Part shown: one piece after another, positions 53,301 through 61,216 of the stretch | How the letters are laid out: every line of letters starts with the position of its first letter | How positions within the stretch are numbered: position 1 is the first letter of the stretch | Origin: a bacterium | GTDB lineage: Bacteria > Bacillota > Bacilli > Lactobacillales > Streptococcaceae | Length of the DNA: 64,000 nt | Direction of reading: 5' to 3' | Assembly (NCBI GenBank): GCA_905221205.1 | Contig: CAJNCG010000003.1 | Span: 223,367 to 287,366 of the forward strand | Notes under the pieces: model-generated | Told to the model about the DNA's origin: nothing | The model's input: only the letters and a program-made list of their open reading frames with translations | Databases searched by the model: none | Program-made: the position numbers and the translations under genes

Positions 53301-56300
53301 TTAACAGTTGCTGTAACTGTTAAATCAGTTGCCCCTACTTTAACTTTATCTGTAGGTACATCTTTATTAATATCAGCTTCAGTTACTGGAGTTAACTTTC
53401 CTTCTTTATCAGGTGTAATTGCTTCGTTAACATCAGCAGTTTTTGGTTGGTTTCCTTCTACCACATATACAGTTTTCACTTCAGAACCTTTAACATTTAC
53501 TGTTACTGGAATTTCTGAAGTATAAGTTTCACCTTCTGGAGATGTAAATGTTACTGGAACTTTTACAACTACTGGTTCCCCTTTTTTAGTAGCAATATCA
53601 GCAGGAAGTTCAGGAATTTCTCCTACAGTAACTGTATATCCTTCTGGTACTTTTGCAGGGAAGTCAGGTGTTTTAATTAACTCATTTGCTTTATTTTTTA
53701 GAGTTTCTTTAACTTTATCCGGAGTAGCTCCTTTAGGTACATCAACTTCACCTTCTGTTCTAGGAAGAACCGTAACTGGTACTGTTACATCTTCTGTAAC
53801 TTCTGTTCCATCTACATTATGAGTAACTGTTGTTGGAATAGATAATCCTGTTTGTCCAGCTTTTCCGTCAGTTTTGAAGATATCACTTGCTTTTGGTTCA
53901 TTAGCAGTACCTTTACCATCAGTAGTAGCTGGTTCTACTTTTTCTTTAACACTAGCAGGTGTAATTTCATCACCTTCAAATACTACGACTGGTTTTGTTG
54001 TTGATTTAACAACGTTTACTTCGATGTCAACCGTTGTTTCAAATGTTTTACCATCTACTGTGTAAGTTACAGGTACTTTAACAACCCCACGACCATCTTC
54101 AGCAACTTTCGTAATTGCGATATTATCTTTATTAACAAAAGTTGAACCATTACTGTCACCTAATGCAGCTGTACCAGTAACATCTGTTAATAATTTTGTA
54201 AATTCTGGAGATTTAATCGCTTCTTGAGCTTTTTTATAAGCAATTGCTTTTAATTGATCATCGTTCGTGTTAATCGGTACAGTAATTACTGAGTTAGTTT
54301 GTAAACTATTGATAAAGATTACTTTACCATATTTGTAATCAGGATTATCTGAATCTGCTAAACCATTACGGTTAAATTCATTTTCATATGGTGGTTTTAA
54401 TCCATTTGCAGTATATGAGTACAGTCTGTTACCTTCTGCATCTGTGTCTCCGAAACCACTCTTAACTGTTACTTTAAAGTCAGCTGGTCCTACGAAGTTA
54501 TCTGCAGCTGTAAATGGAATACTTGTTGTACGAGAGTTTGTCTCTGCAGCAGCCATACGATTTCCTGCTGGTACGTTATAAGTTAATTTTCCACCTTTTG
54601 AGTTATCACTTGGATCATTTGGAACCCATTTGATAGTATTTGCCCAAACATTTCCTAACCAGTTTGATCCACCGTTGGCATTATAAATTTTATCGTCTAA
54701 TACTACACCTTTAGGAACTTCTACTGTTACTTCAACATTTGATGCAGCATAGTAGTCAATATTCATTCCACCAGTGTTTTTAATTGTAATATCAAAGTTA
54801 CCTTTTTGGCCTTTTTCATAGATTGTATCTTTTGTATAACCGTATTCACCTGTCTTACCATCTGAACGAACGTTTGTTACTACTTCAGCAGCTGGTGCAG
54901 TTGCGATACCAATACCACCGATTAAGTAACCATCTTTAATATTGATGTTGTTATCATTAATTAAACTATTTGTTCCTTGACTTCCAGCTTCAATTAACAC
55001 TTTAATTTTTGTAGTTTCTGCTGGAATATCATAAATACGGTCTAGGTGGTTCCATCCGTTAGCTGCTAGAGCCGCTTGTTCCGTTGCTAAAGGACCATTT
55101 TTACCTTCAACTGGTTTGATTTCTTTACCAGTGAATGCATCAACGATTGTTAATTTAACTCTTTCACCTGCAGAAGTAGATGTACTACCACCGTATGCTG
55201 CACTGTGAATTAAGTTAACATTTAGACGAGAATTTCCGTTTACATCGAATTCTTTCGAAAGTGTTGTACCTTTACTTCCTAATTCTAGGTAGTAATCACG
55301 GTTTTTAACTTCACCAAATGCATTTGTTCTCATTACATCAATAGTAGGTGTTACTGAAGGAACAGCACCACTACCATTAACATAACTTTTTTCACCTCCT
55401 GTTTGGTATTTTTTCAATTCTCCATCGTTTGAATAGATTTTTGATTTTGGAACTTCACGTGTACTTGGTTGTCCATCTTTATCTGTAACATTTGTTACAT
55501 CAAGTGGTTTAACCGCATTAACCTTGTCCCCTTTTTCAATTTTCCAACCATTTAACAGAGCTTCTGCCTCAGCTTTAGTAATAGTTTTTTCTTGCCAGTT
55601 ATATGTTGCACTACCGATTGGGTCTTTTGCATCTGGACTATTGTTTACTTTATTAGTAATGTCACGTCCACTTTCGTATTGGGTAGCAATTGTTTCTGAT
55701 TTTTTATCAGCATCAGTGAATGTTACTTTGTCTCCGAAACCTTCTTTCAAGCTTTCGAATACACCGTTTTTAGGGTTGTTACCATAAGCAACATGGTTTT
55801 CACTTACTGGAGCTCCTAATTCAGTTTTTCCAGATAAATAGAATGCTAATAAGTCACGTTCAGATTTAACAGCTTCTGCTTGTTGGCTCATTGCTTGAGC
55901 TGAACTTACATCCGCTGCATTTGCAGTTGTAATAACATTTTCTGCTTTTTGTTTAATACCTTTTAAAACATCAATTTTAAATTGATCTTTTTTATTCGCA
56001 GGTAGCGCTTCTTGTTTTGCTATTTCAGCTTGAATTTTATCAATATTTGCTTGCAACTCTGGAATAGCAGCATCACGAATGCCTTTATATTTTTCTGCTT
56101 CTGATGCAGCATTTGCAGCTGTAGTATCTACTGCTCTAAACCCACTCTCACCTTGACCAGGAATGGCTTGTCCATTACGTGGATCTTGGTTTTTGTTTTC
56201 TTTTTTATCAGCAGTTGCTTTTGGCATACTTTCTAATACGAAAGCTCTGTTTTTCAAAGAACTTGTTGAATAATCAACTTCTGCTTGCGTTGCTTTATCG

Positions 56301-56782
56301 TTTGAAAGAAGGGCTTGAGCCTTAGCAAGTTCTGCTTTTGCTGCTTCAATGGCTGAGGCAGTCTTTTCAGTTAGACCAGCTTTCTCAAGAGCTGCTTCCA
56401 TACGAGCAATAGCTGCTTCCAATTTGCTTGTATCAACCTTTGTAGCTGGTGCTTCTGCTACTTTTGGTGTTTCTGCTGGTGCTGATGGTTGCGTTGTTGC
56501 AGACGCTGGTGTTTCTGCAACTGGTGTTGCTGGTTGCTCATCTGCTGGTGTAGCAGTTTCAGTTGAAGTTAGAGGAGTTGTTGAACCTGATGGATTTCCA
56601 GCGTCAGGTTTTACTTGTTCGTTTGTTGTAGTTGTTGAAGCTGTTACATCTGCGTGAACAGTTGCTGCTCCACCAAACATCATATAGGCAGCTACAGCTA
56701 CTGATGCTGCACCAAAACTATACTTACGGATTGAAAAGCGTTGGACCTTTTGTCCGTTGTATTTATCCATTCTTGAATACAT
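50357..56782 (-). CDS. Giant YSIRK/LPXTG surface protein, paralog of the upstream-encoded adhesin
   Basis: 2141 residues; ATG at 56782 follows AAGGAGA. YSIRK motif FSIRKYSFG, signal cleaved near ATVHADV. The first 190 residues or so match the other giant closely (SKLEAAIARMEAALEKAGL; ENKNQDPRNGQAIPGQGESG). Then comes a different region (about 200-860) with a helical stretch and a beta-rich adhesin-like part (VNLIHSAAYGGSTSTSAGER), then Rib/alpha-like domains without the 70-residue array. The MucBP-like domain, Pro linker and LPNTG (2108-2112) are again nearly identical to the paralog. Wall-anchored, probably binding host or partner cells; ligand unknown. Confidence 0.92.
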   Translation of the reverse strand: MYSRMDKYNGQKVQRFSIRKYSFGAASVAVAAYMMFGGAATVHADVTASTTTTNEQVKPDAGNPSGSTTPLTSTETATPADEQPATPVAETPASATTQPSAPAETPKVAEAPATKVDTSKLEAAIARMEAALEKAGLTEKTASAIEAAKAELAKAQALLSNDKATQAEVDYSTSSLKNRAFVLESMPKATADKKENKNQDPRNGQAIPGQGESGFRAVDTTAANAASEAEKYKGIRDAAIPELQANIDKIQAEIAKQEALPANKKDQFKIDVLKGIKQKAENVITTANAADVSSAQAMSQQAEAVKSERDLLAFYLSGKTELGAPVSENHVAYGNNPKNGVFESLKEGFGDKVTFTDADKKSETIATQYESGRDITNKVNNSPDAKDPIGSATYNWQEKTITKAEAEALLNGWKIEKGDKVNAVKPLDVTNVTDKDGQPSTREVPKSKIYSNDGELKKYQTGGEKSYVNGSGAVPSVTPTIDVMRTNAFGEVKNRDYYLELGSKGTTLSKEFDVNGNSRLNVNLIHSAAYGGSTSTSAGERVKLTIVDAFTGKEIKPVEGKNGPLATEQAALAANGWNHLDRIYDIPAETTKIKVLIEAGSQGTNSLINDNNINIKDGYLIGGIGIATAPAAEVVTNVRSDGKTGEYGYTKDTIYEKGQKGNFDITIKNTGGMNIDYYAASNVEVTVEVPKGVVLDDKIYNANGGSNWLGNVWANTIKWVPNDPSDNSKGGKLTYNVPAGNRMAAAETNSRTTSIPFTAADNFVGPADFKVTVKSGFGDTDAEGNRLYSYTANGLKPPYENEFNRNGLADSDNPDYKYGKVIFINSLQTNSVITVPINTNDDQLKAIAYKKAQEAIKSPEFTKLLTDVTGTAALGDSNGSTFVNKDNIAITKVAEDGRGVVKVPVTYTVDGKTFETTVDIEVNVVKSTTKPVVVFEGDEITPASVKEKVEPATTDGKGTANEPKASDIFKTDGKAGQTGLSIPTTVTHNVDGTEVTEDVTVPVTVLPRTEGEVDVPKGATPDKVKETLKNKANELIKTPDFPAKVPEGYTVTVGEIPELPADIATKKGEPVVVKVPVTFTSPEGETYTSEIPVTVNVKGSEVKTVYVVEGNQPKTADVNEAITPDKEGKLTPVTEADINKDVPTDKVKVGATDLTVTATVKYPTGDETVNVPVKVLPKATPTGVTVLKDTDKTALTNAVKEKANEAVSKLTNLPDGITASLDERDTYTLPETDSNGDKDTVPVKVLYKDAKGNVVGEDTIKVPVKVVSSTPKPVVVFEGEKPTTAKDSVTPGEGGKVGEPTTLPETTGKAGDKDVSVDVPVTYDDGKVTETVKVPVTVLPKATADVTVVKNTTPDKLKELAKDKAKEAVEATDFTSKLPNGATVTVGDVTEDVLAKITAEKGTNTGTVNVPVTYNIPGDDTPYTTTIPVTVNVKGSDVKPVYVVEGDKPKAEDVNKAITPDTDGTTTPVTDEEINKDIPTTEGKVGSPDVKVTTKVTYKDGGDEEVTVPVTVLPKVKPEGVTVPKDADKTKLEEVVKEKAEEAAKKLEGLPDGVTVTVTDVNTTPGTDTVGKQTPATVTVEYKDKDGNKITKVIEVPVNVVSSTPPSVVVFEGDTPNSEEIKKGITPGEGGTVGDPTKVPSTVGKAGDKDVEVEVPVTYGNGKFKENVKVPVTVLPKPKAGEVVVPKDLSEKELKDKVGKDAENAINNEEFKKKLPEGATVKVDLTNVTVPKTSEPGKAGEVEVPVIYTVNGKEYKTTVKVPVTVVEGKEQLVPKGDTPDPKDNITPGNYPGGATFEYDTPVDTSKPGKKEAVVIVKDKDGKEIVRVPVVVNVVEPKVTPIIVPERTKLTKEDVQKHIEIPGVTGWEIVGEPELPETFPAGVRPSATVTVKLPNGKTIKVQVPVIATPTVTPIVVPQGTPITKEDVEKHVDIPKESGWEIVEVGEIPTTETPGDKTGVKVKVKLPTGEVIELEVPVKVTPKESTDLIPAPVQPDQVVTYYVDENGRTISPSENGAQSPKAVSGYEYQTTTKDPNGNLVHHYKKVATPQPAGPTAPEQPAAPTAPAEPGQPATPNQTQPAAPAQADATVATDTTAKPATPKYVEGQKELPNTGTEAHAGLAALGLLGALSGFGLLSRKKKED

Positions 56783-56907
56783 ATGATCTCCTTTTTAAAA
56801 TAAATGTTAATTGCGGAATTACGCCCAAGTATTTCAAAAACGCCCCCATTCTCAGCTAAATTTACACATTAAAGTAGCTACACTTAGGTACTTAATCCCT
56901 ACCCTAC

Positions 56908-56995
<88 letters not shown>

Positions 56996-57019
56996 CTGTA
57001 TTTTAGGTAACTTCATGGC

Positions 57020-57047
57020 AAAAAATAAAAGGCCGATATGACCTTTT
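57020..57047 (-). terminator. Intrinsic terminator of asnS
   Basis: AAAGGTC/GGCCTTT hairpin around ATATC followed by a T-rich run on the minus strand, 18 nt past the stop. Confidence 0.8.
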
Positions 57048-57064
57048 ACTTTGATTCTTTAATT

Positions 57065-58408
57065 TTACGGTTTGATACGGTGCAACATACGTGGGAATGG
57101 AATAGCTTCGCGGATGTGTTTTGTTCCTGCTGCGAAGGTTACCATACGTTCGATACCGATACCAAATCCTCCGTGTGGTACTGTACCGTATTTACGAAGA
57201 TCAAGGTAGAATTCGTACTCTGTACGATCCATGCCAAGTTCATCCATCTTAGCAACAAGGGCATCGTAGTCTTCCTCACGCATAGACCCACCGATGATTT
57301 CTCCATAGCCTTCTGGGGCAAGCAAGTCTGCACAAAGCACGCGCTCTGGATTTCCAGGAACTGGTTTCATGTAGAAAGCCTTGATGGCTGCTGGGTAGTT
57401 CATGACAAATGTTGGCACACCAAAGTGGTTCGAGATCCACGTTTCGTGTGGTGAACCAAAGTCATCTCCATGCTCAAGATGCTCGTAATCAGCTTCTTCA
57501 TCATTTTCATGCTCTTGCAAGAGGTCAATGGCTTGATCGTAAGTGATGCGTTTGAATGGCTCTGCAATGTAGCGTTTCAAGAGTTCTGTATCACGTTCCA
57601 AGGTTTCCAAGGCTTGAGGCGCACGGTCAAGAACACCTTGAAGAAGAGCTTTTACATAAGCTTCTTGCAAGTCAAGTGACTCATCATGTGTCAAGTATGA
57701 GTACTCTGCGTCCATCATCCAGAACTCAGTCAAGTGACGACGTGTTTTTGATTTTTCAGCACGGAATACTGGACCAAAGTCAAAGACACGACCAAGAGCC
57801 ATAGCCCCTGCTTCTAGGTAAAGCTGACCTGATTGGCTCAAGTAGGCTGGAGTTCCGAAGTAGTCGGTTTCAAAGAGTTCTGTTGAATCTTCTGCCGCGT
57901 TCCCTGACAAAATTGGGCTATCAAATTTCATAAAGCCGTTCTTGTCAAAGAACTCATAAGTTGCATAGATGATAGCGTTACGAATTTGCATCACCGCTAC
58001 TTGCTTACGAGAACGGAGCCACAAGTGACGGTTGTCCATCAAGAAGTCTGTTCCATGTTCTTTTGGTGTGATTGGGTAGTCTTGAGATTCACCGATCACT
58101 TCGATATCTGTGATATCAAGCTCATAGCCAAACTTAGAACGTTCGTCTTCTTTGACAATACCTGTCACATAAACAGAAGTTTCCTGGCTCAAACGTTTGA
58201 TGACATCAAACTTCTCAAGTCCCACTTCTTCACCAAATTTTTCGATAAAGTTTGGTTTAAAGGCCACACCTTGGAAGAAGGCTGTTCCATCACGCAATTG
58301 CAAGAAGGCGATTTTCCCTTTTCCTGATTTGTTGGCAACCCAAGCACCAATCGTCACTTCCTGACCAACATAGTCTTTTACATCAATAATCGTTACACGT
58401 TTTGTCAT
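57065..58408 (-). CDS. asnS: Asparaginyl-tRNA synthetase
   Basis: 447 residues, class II. N-terminal OB anticodon-binding domain ([25 protein letters not shown]), motif 2 region [25 protein letters not shown], and motif 3 [12 protein letters not shown] near the C-terminus. The catalytic segments fit AsnRS rather than AspRS in overall length. Third gene of tseB-like, aspC, asnS, 16 nt behind aspC. No T-box leader is present. Confidence 0.97.
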   Translation of the reverse strand: MTKRVTIIDVKDYVGQEVTIGAWVANKSGKGKIAFLQLRDGTAFFQGVAFKPNFIEKFGEEVGLEKFDVIKRLSQETSVYVTGIVKEDERSKFGYELDITDIEVIGESQDYPITPKEHGTDFLMDNRHLWLRSRKQVAVMQIRNAIIYATYEFFDKNGFMKFDSPILSGNAAEDSTELFETDYFGTPAYLSQSGQLYLEAGAMALGRVFDFGPVFRAEKSKTRRHLTEFWMMDAEYSYLTHDESLDLQEAYVKALLQGVLDRAPQALETLERDTELLKRYIAEPFKRITYDQAIDLLQEHENDEEADYEHLEHGDDFGSPHETWISNHFGVPTFVMNYPAAIKAFYMKPVPGNPERVLCADLLAPEGYGEIIGGSMREEDYDALVAKMDELGMDRTEYEFYLDLRKYGTVPHGGFGIGIERMVTFAAGTKHIREAIPFPRMLHRIKP

Positions 58409-58424
58409 TATTTTTCCTTTTCTT

Positions 58425-59603
58425 TTATTTTTCCATAAATGCTTTCAAGCGTTTAACTGCTTCTTTAAGCGTGTCTAGGTCTGTCGCATAGCTGAGGCGG
58501 ACATTTTCTGGCGTTCCAAATCCTGCTCCTGTTATGAGTGCCAAACCAACTTCCTCAAGAATAGCTGTTGTAAAGTCAGTCACATCCGTATAACCTTTCA
58601 TCTCCATGGCTTTTTTAACATTTGGAAAGAGATAGAAGGCTCCTTGCGGTTTGACAACTTCAAAACCAGGGACTTCACACAAGAGTGGATAGATGGTATT
58701 GAGACGTTCTTCAAATGCTTGACGCATAACTTCCACAGAATCTTGCGGTCCAGTTAGGGCTTCGATGGTTGCATATTGTGAAACAGCAGTTAGGTTAGAA
58801 GTTGTTTGACCTGTCAATTTGCTCATAGCAGCAATGATTTCTGGATCACCCACTGCATAACCTACCCGCCAACCTGTCATGGCATAAGCTTTTGATACAC
58901 CGTTAATGACAATGGTTTGCTTGCGAATGGCTTCTGATAGACTAGAGATTGGTACGAACTCATTCCCGTTATAGACTAAACGACCATAAATATCATCTGC
59001 TAGGATGAGAATGTTATGTTCAACAGCCCAATTTCCGATAGCCAAGAGTTCCTCACGGGTGTAAATCATTCCTGTTGGATTAGATGGCGAATTTAGCACC
59101 AAAACCTTGGTCTTATCTGTACGAGCTGCTTCTAACTGCTCTACGGTCACCTTAAAGTGATTGTCTTCCTTAGCAGGAACAAAGACTGGAATCCCTTCTG
59201 CCATCTTGACCTGGTCTCCATAACTAACCCAGTATGGAGTTGGAATAATAACCTCATCTAAAGGGTTAATTACAGCCATAAAGAAAGTATAGAGGGAGAA
59301 CTTGGCACCTGTGGCAAAGGTAACCTCATTACTTGCTACAGAATAGCCATAGTAGCGCTCAAAGTAGGTATTCACTGCAGCTTTTAATTCTGGTAGACCT
59401 GAAGCTACTGTATAGAAGGAAGCCTGTCCTTCTCGAATAGCTTTAACTGCTGCATCCTGAATATTTTCAGGGGTGTGAAAATCTGGCTGTCCCAAGGTCA
59501 AGAAAAGGACATCCTTACCTTGAGCTTTTAAATTTTTTGCTCTAGCATCACTAGCTAGAGTGACACTTTCTTCCATTTCTAAAACACGGTTGGATAGTTT
59601 CAT
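58425..59603 (-). CDS. aspC: Aspartate aminotransferase, class I
   Basis: 392 residues. [46 protein letters not shown] and the PLP-lysine segment [21 protein letters not shown] are the family I-gamma aspartate aminotransferase. It interconverts aspartate and oxaloacetate, feeding Asn and other families; location beside asnS fits. Start overlaps the stop of the upstream gene by 4 nt. Confidence 0.95.
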   Translation of the reverse strand: MKLSNRVLEMEESVTLASDARAKNLKAQGKDVLFLTLGQPDFHTPENIQDAAVKAIREGQASFYTVASGLPELKAAVNTYFERYYGYSVASNEVTFATGAKFSLYTFFMAVINPLDEVIIPTPYWVSYGDQVKMAEGIPVFVPAKEDNHFKVTVEQLEAARTDKTKVLVLNSPSNPTGMIYTREELLAIGNWAVEHNILILADDIYGRLVYNGNEFVPISSLSEAIRKQTIVINGVSKAYAMTGWRVGYAVGDPEIIAAMSKLTGQTTSNLTAVSQYATIEALTGPQDSVEVMRQAFEERLNTIYPLLCEVPGFEVVKPQGAFYLFPNVKKAMEMKGYTDVTDFTTAILEEVGLALITGAGFGTPENVRLSYATDLDTLKEAVKRLKAFMEK

Positions 59604-60088
59604 AGGCCCTCCTTATTGACCAATGCTCCTGTTTCAAAATCTACTAGATAAAAATCAGTGCCTGACTTAACTTCCCAGATTGGCTTGTCTTGATAACGGC
59701 CAAAGGTAATCTTGTCAACCTCGCCAGCTCCTTTTTCCTTAGAAACAGCTTCTGCTTTTTCTTGTGAAACACCCTGATTTAGCTGATAAACGTAAATCTT
59801 ATGGTCATCCTTCCCAATCAGGACAGCAAGTGCTTCTTGCTGTTTATTTCGACCAAGAACGCTGTAATAGGATTCCAAGCCATTGTATAAATCAACCTGA
59901 TCAGCCTGCTCTAATCCTGCATACTGGTGAGCTAATTTTTCTCCTTCACTTTTAGCTGTTTGGTAGGGTTTCATACCCAGAAACACCAGATACAGAAAGG
60001 AAGCACTGATAACCACAAACAAAATCGTCATCCCTAGACCATACTGCCACAGTAGATTATTTTTTGCTTTGTTTTGTCTTTTTTTCAC
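59600..60088 (-). CDS. TseB-like membrane-anchored protein (DUF5590)
   Basis: 162 residues. GTG start at 60088, basic N-terminus (MKKRQNKAKNN), one membrane helix (about 15-37) and an extracellular domain of two similar PepSY-like halves (LVFLGMKPYQTAKSEGEKLA; ALAVLIGKDDHKIYVYQL). TseB in Bacillus modulates a penicillin-binding protein; that role here is inference. The promoter predicts transcription beginning at the GTG, so translation may be leaderless. First of the tseB-aspC-asnS operon. Confidence 0.8.
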   Translation of the reverse strand: MKKRQNKAKNNLLWQYGLGMTILFVVISASFLYLVFLGMKPYQTAKSEGEKLAHQYAGLEQADQVDLYNGLESYYSVLGRNKQQEALAVLIGKDDHKIYVYQLNQGVSQEKAEAVSKEKGAGEVDKITFGRYQDKPIWEVKSGTDFYLVDFETGALVNKEGL

Positions 60089-60123
60089 TCGTCTATTTTA
60101 CCATCTATTGGGCTTTATTACAA
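60088..60123 (-). promoter_or_regulatory. Promoter of the tseB-like/aspC/asnS operon
   Basis: TTGTAA (60118-60123), 17 bp, TAAAAT (60095-60100), with TG upstream (TGGTAAAAT). The predicted start of transcription, 7 nt past the hexamer, is 60088, the first base of the GTG codon. Confidence 0.75.
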
Positions 60124-60136
60124 GTGAATATAGGAA

Positions 60137-60249
60137 TACTCTGCGAAAATCCAATTCAAACTTTGTCAGCTTTATCTGCAACCTCAAAGCGGTGCTTTGA
60201 GCAATCTTCGGCTAGCTTCCTAGTTTGCTCTTTGATTTTCATTGATTAT
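60137..60249. repeat. BOX element, internally shortened
   Basis: About 113 bp. It has a worn boxA end (TACTCTGCGAAAATCCAATT to TTTGTCAGC), part of boxB (ACCTCAAAGCGGTGCTTTGAG) and a complete boxC (CTTCGGCTAGCTTCCTAG to CATTGATTA). Part of boxA and the first half of boxB are missing compared with the BOX at 37124-37272. Located between divergently read genes. Confidence 0.85.
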
Positions 60250-60376
60250 AAGCAACCAATTCTATTTCTTCCTTCAAAGCAAACCAGAATCCAAAAAACA
60301 GTTCTTACTTTTCCAGTGGTAACTGACTAGAGTTTCAGCAATTTTATAATTTTCAAATAAACTCTGAGCAGATTTC

Positions 60377-60405
60377 TTGCAAGTCCTTTTGTTTTATTGT
60401 AATAT
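60377..60405 (+). promoter_or_regulatory. Promoter of the FMN reductase gene
   Basis: TTGCAA (60377-60382), 17 bp, TAATAT (60400-60405), about 46 nt of leader before the ATG. Confidence 0.65.
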
Positions 60406-60457
60406 ATTTCATAACAACGAAAGGATTCTCGGAAATTTAAGAAAAAGGAGATACATC

Positions 60458-61003
60458 ATGTCTAAAAAAATATTATTTATCGTCGGATCACTACGTCAAG
60501 GTTCTTTCAACCACCAAATGGCGCTCGAAGCTGAGAAAGCACTTGCTGGTAAAGCAGAAGTTAGCTACCTTGATTATTCAGCCCTTCCTCTCTTCAGCCA
60601 AGATTTGGAAGTTCCAACACATCCAGCTGTAGCTGCTGCTCGTGAAGCAGTTCTCGCTGCGGACGCCATCTGGATTTTCTCTCCAGTCTACAACTTCTCT
60701 ATCCCTGGTACAGTAAAAAACTTGCTTGACTGGCTATCTCGTGCCCTTGACTTGTCTGATACACGTGGCGCTTCTGCCCTTCAAGATAAGTTTGTCACCG
60801 TATCATCTGTAGCCAATGCAGGTCACGATCAACTTTTCGCTATCTACAAAGACCTCTTGCCATTTATCCGTACACAAGTCGTTGGTGATTTCACTGCTGC
60901 ACGTGTTAATGACTCTGCTTGGGCAGATGGAAAATTGGTCCTTGACGAAACCGTCCTAAACTCACTTGACAAACAAGCTCAAGATTTGGTCAATGCGATC
61001 TAG
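60458..61003 (+). CDS. NADPH-dependent FMN reductase-like flavoprotein
   Basis: 181 residues from ATG 60458, preceded by AAAAAGGAGA; the frame is open further upstream but without a site. LFIVGSLRQGSFNHQMA is the flavin phosphate-binding loop and FSPVYNFSIPGTVKNLLDWL the second flavin-binding segment of the NADPH-FMN reductase (azoreductase/chromate reductase) family. A cytoplasmic flavin-dependent reductase, perhaps in quinone or oxidant detoxification; substrate unknown. Monocistronic. Confidence 0.9.
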   Translation: MSKKILFIVGSLRQGSFNHQMALEAEKALAGKAEVSYLDYSALPLFSQDLEVPTHPAVAAAREAVLAADAIWIFSPVYNFSIPGTVKNLLDWLSRALDLSDTRGASALQDKFVTVSSVANAGHDQLFAIYKDLLPFIRTQVVGDFTAARVNDSAWADGKLVLDETVLNSLDKQAQDLVNAI

Positions 61004-61112
61004 TCATCACTAATTGCTATTCTAAAACAGACAATCGGACAGACTTTTAGCCCTCTATATAAAAGAACTAGACAATTCATCAACAATCGAATGACTAGTT
61101 CTTGAAATACGA

Positions 61113-61160
61113 AAAAAGAACTAGAGTTCTCACAAATGAGTGAGTTTTCTAGTTCTTTTT
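61113..61160. terminator. Bidirectional terminator between the FMN reductase and the third giant adhesin gene
   Basis: AAGAACTAGA and TCTAGTTCTT arms, inner ACTC/GAGT pairs, with A's on the left and T's on the right. It can serve the reductase (plus) and the adhesin (minus). Confidence 0.85.
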
Positions 61161-61216
61161 GATTTACAAAGACTTCATGTAGGGAAAGCTACTAAGGATC
61201 AGATGAGATCATCTAT

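Noticed and set aside
58409..58424. T-box leader for asnS
   Set aside because: Only 16 nt separate asnS from aspC, and the operon promoter at 60088-60123 leaves no leader.
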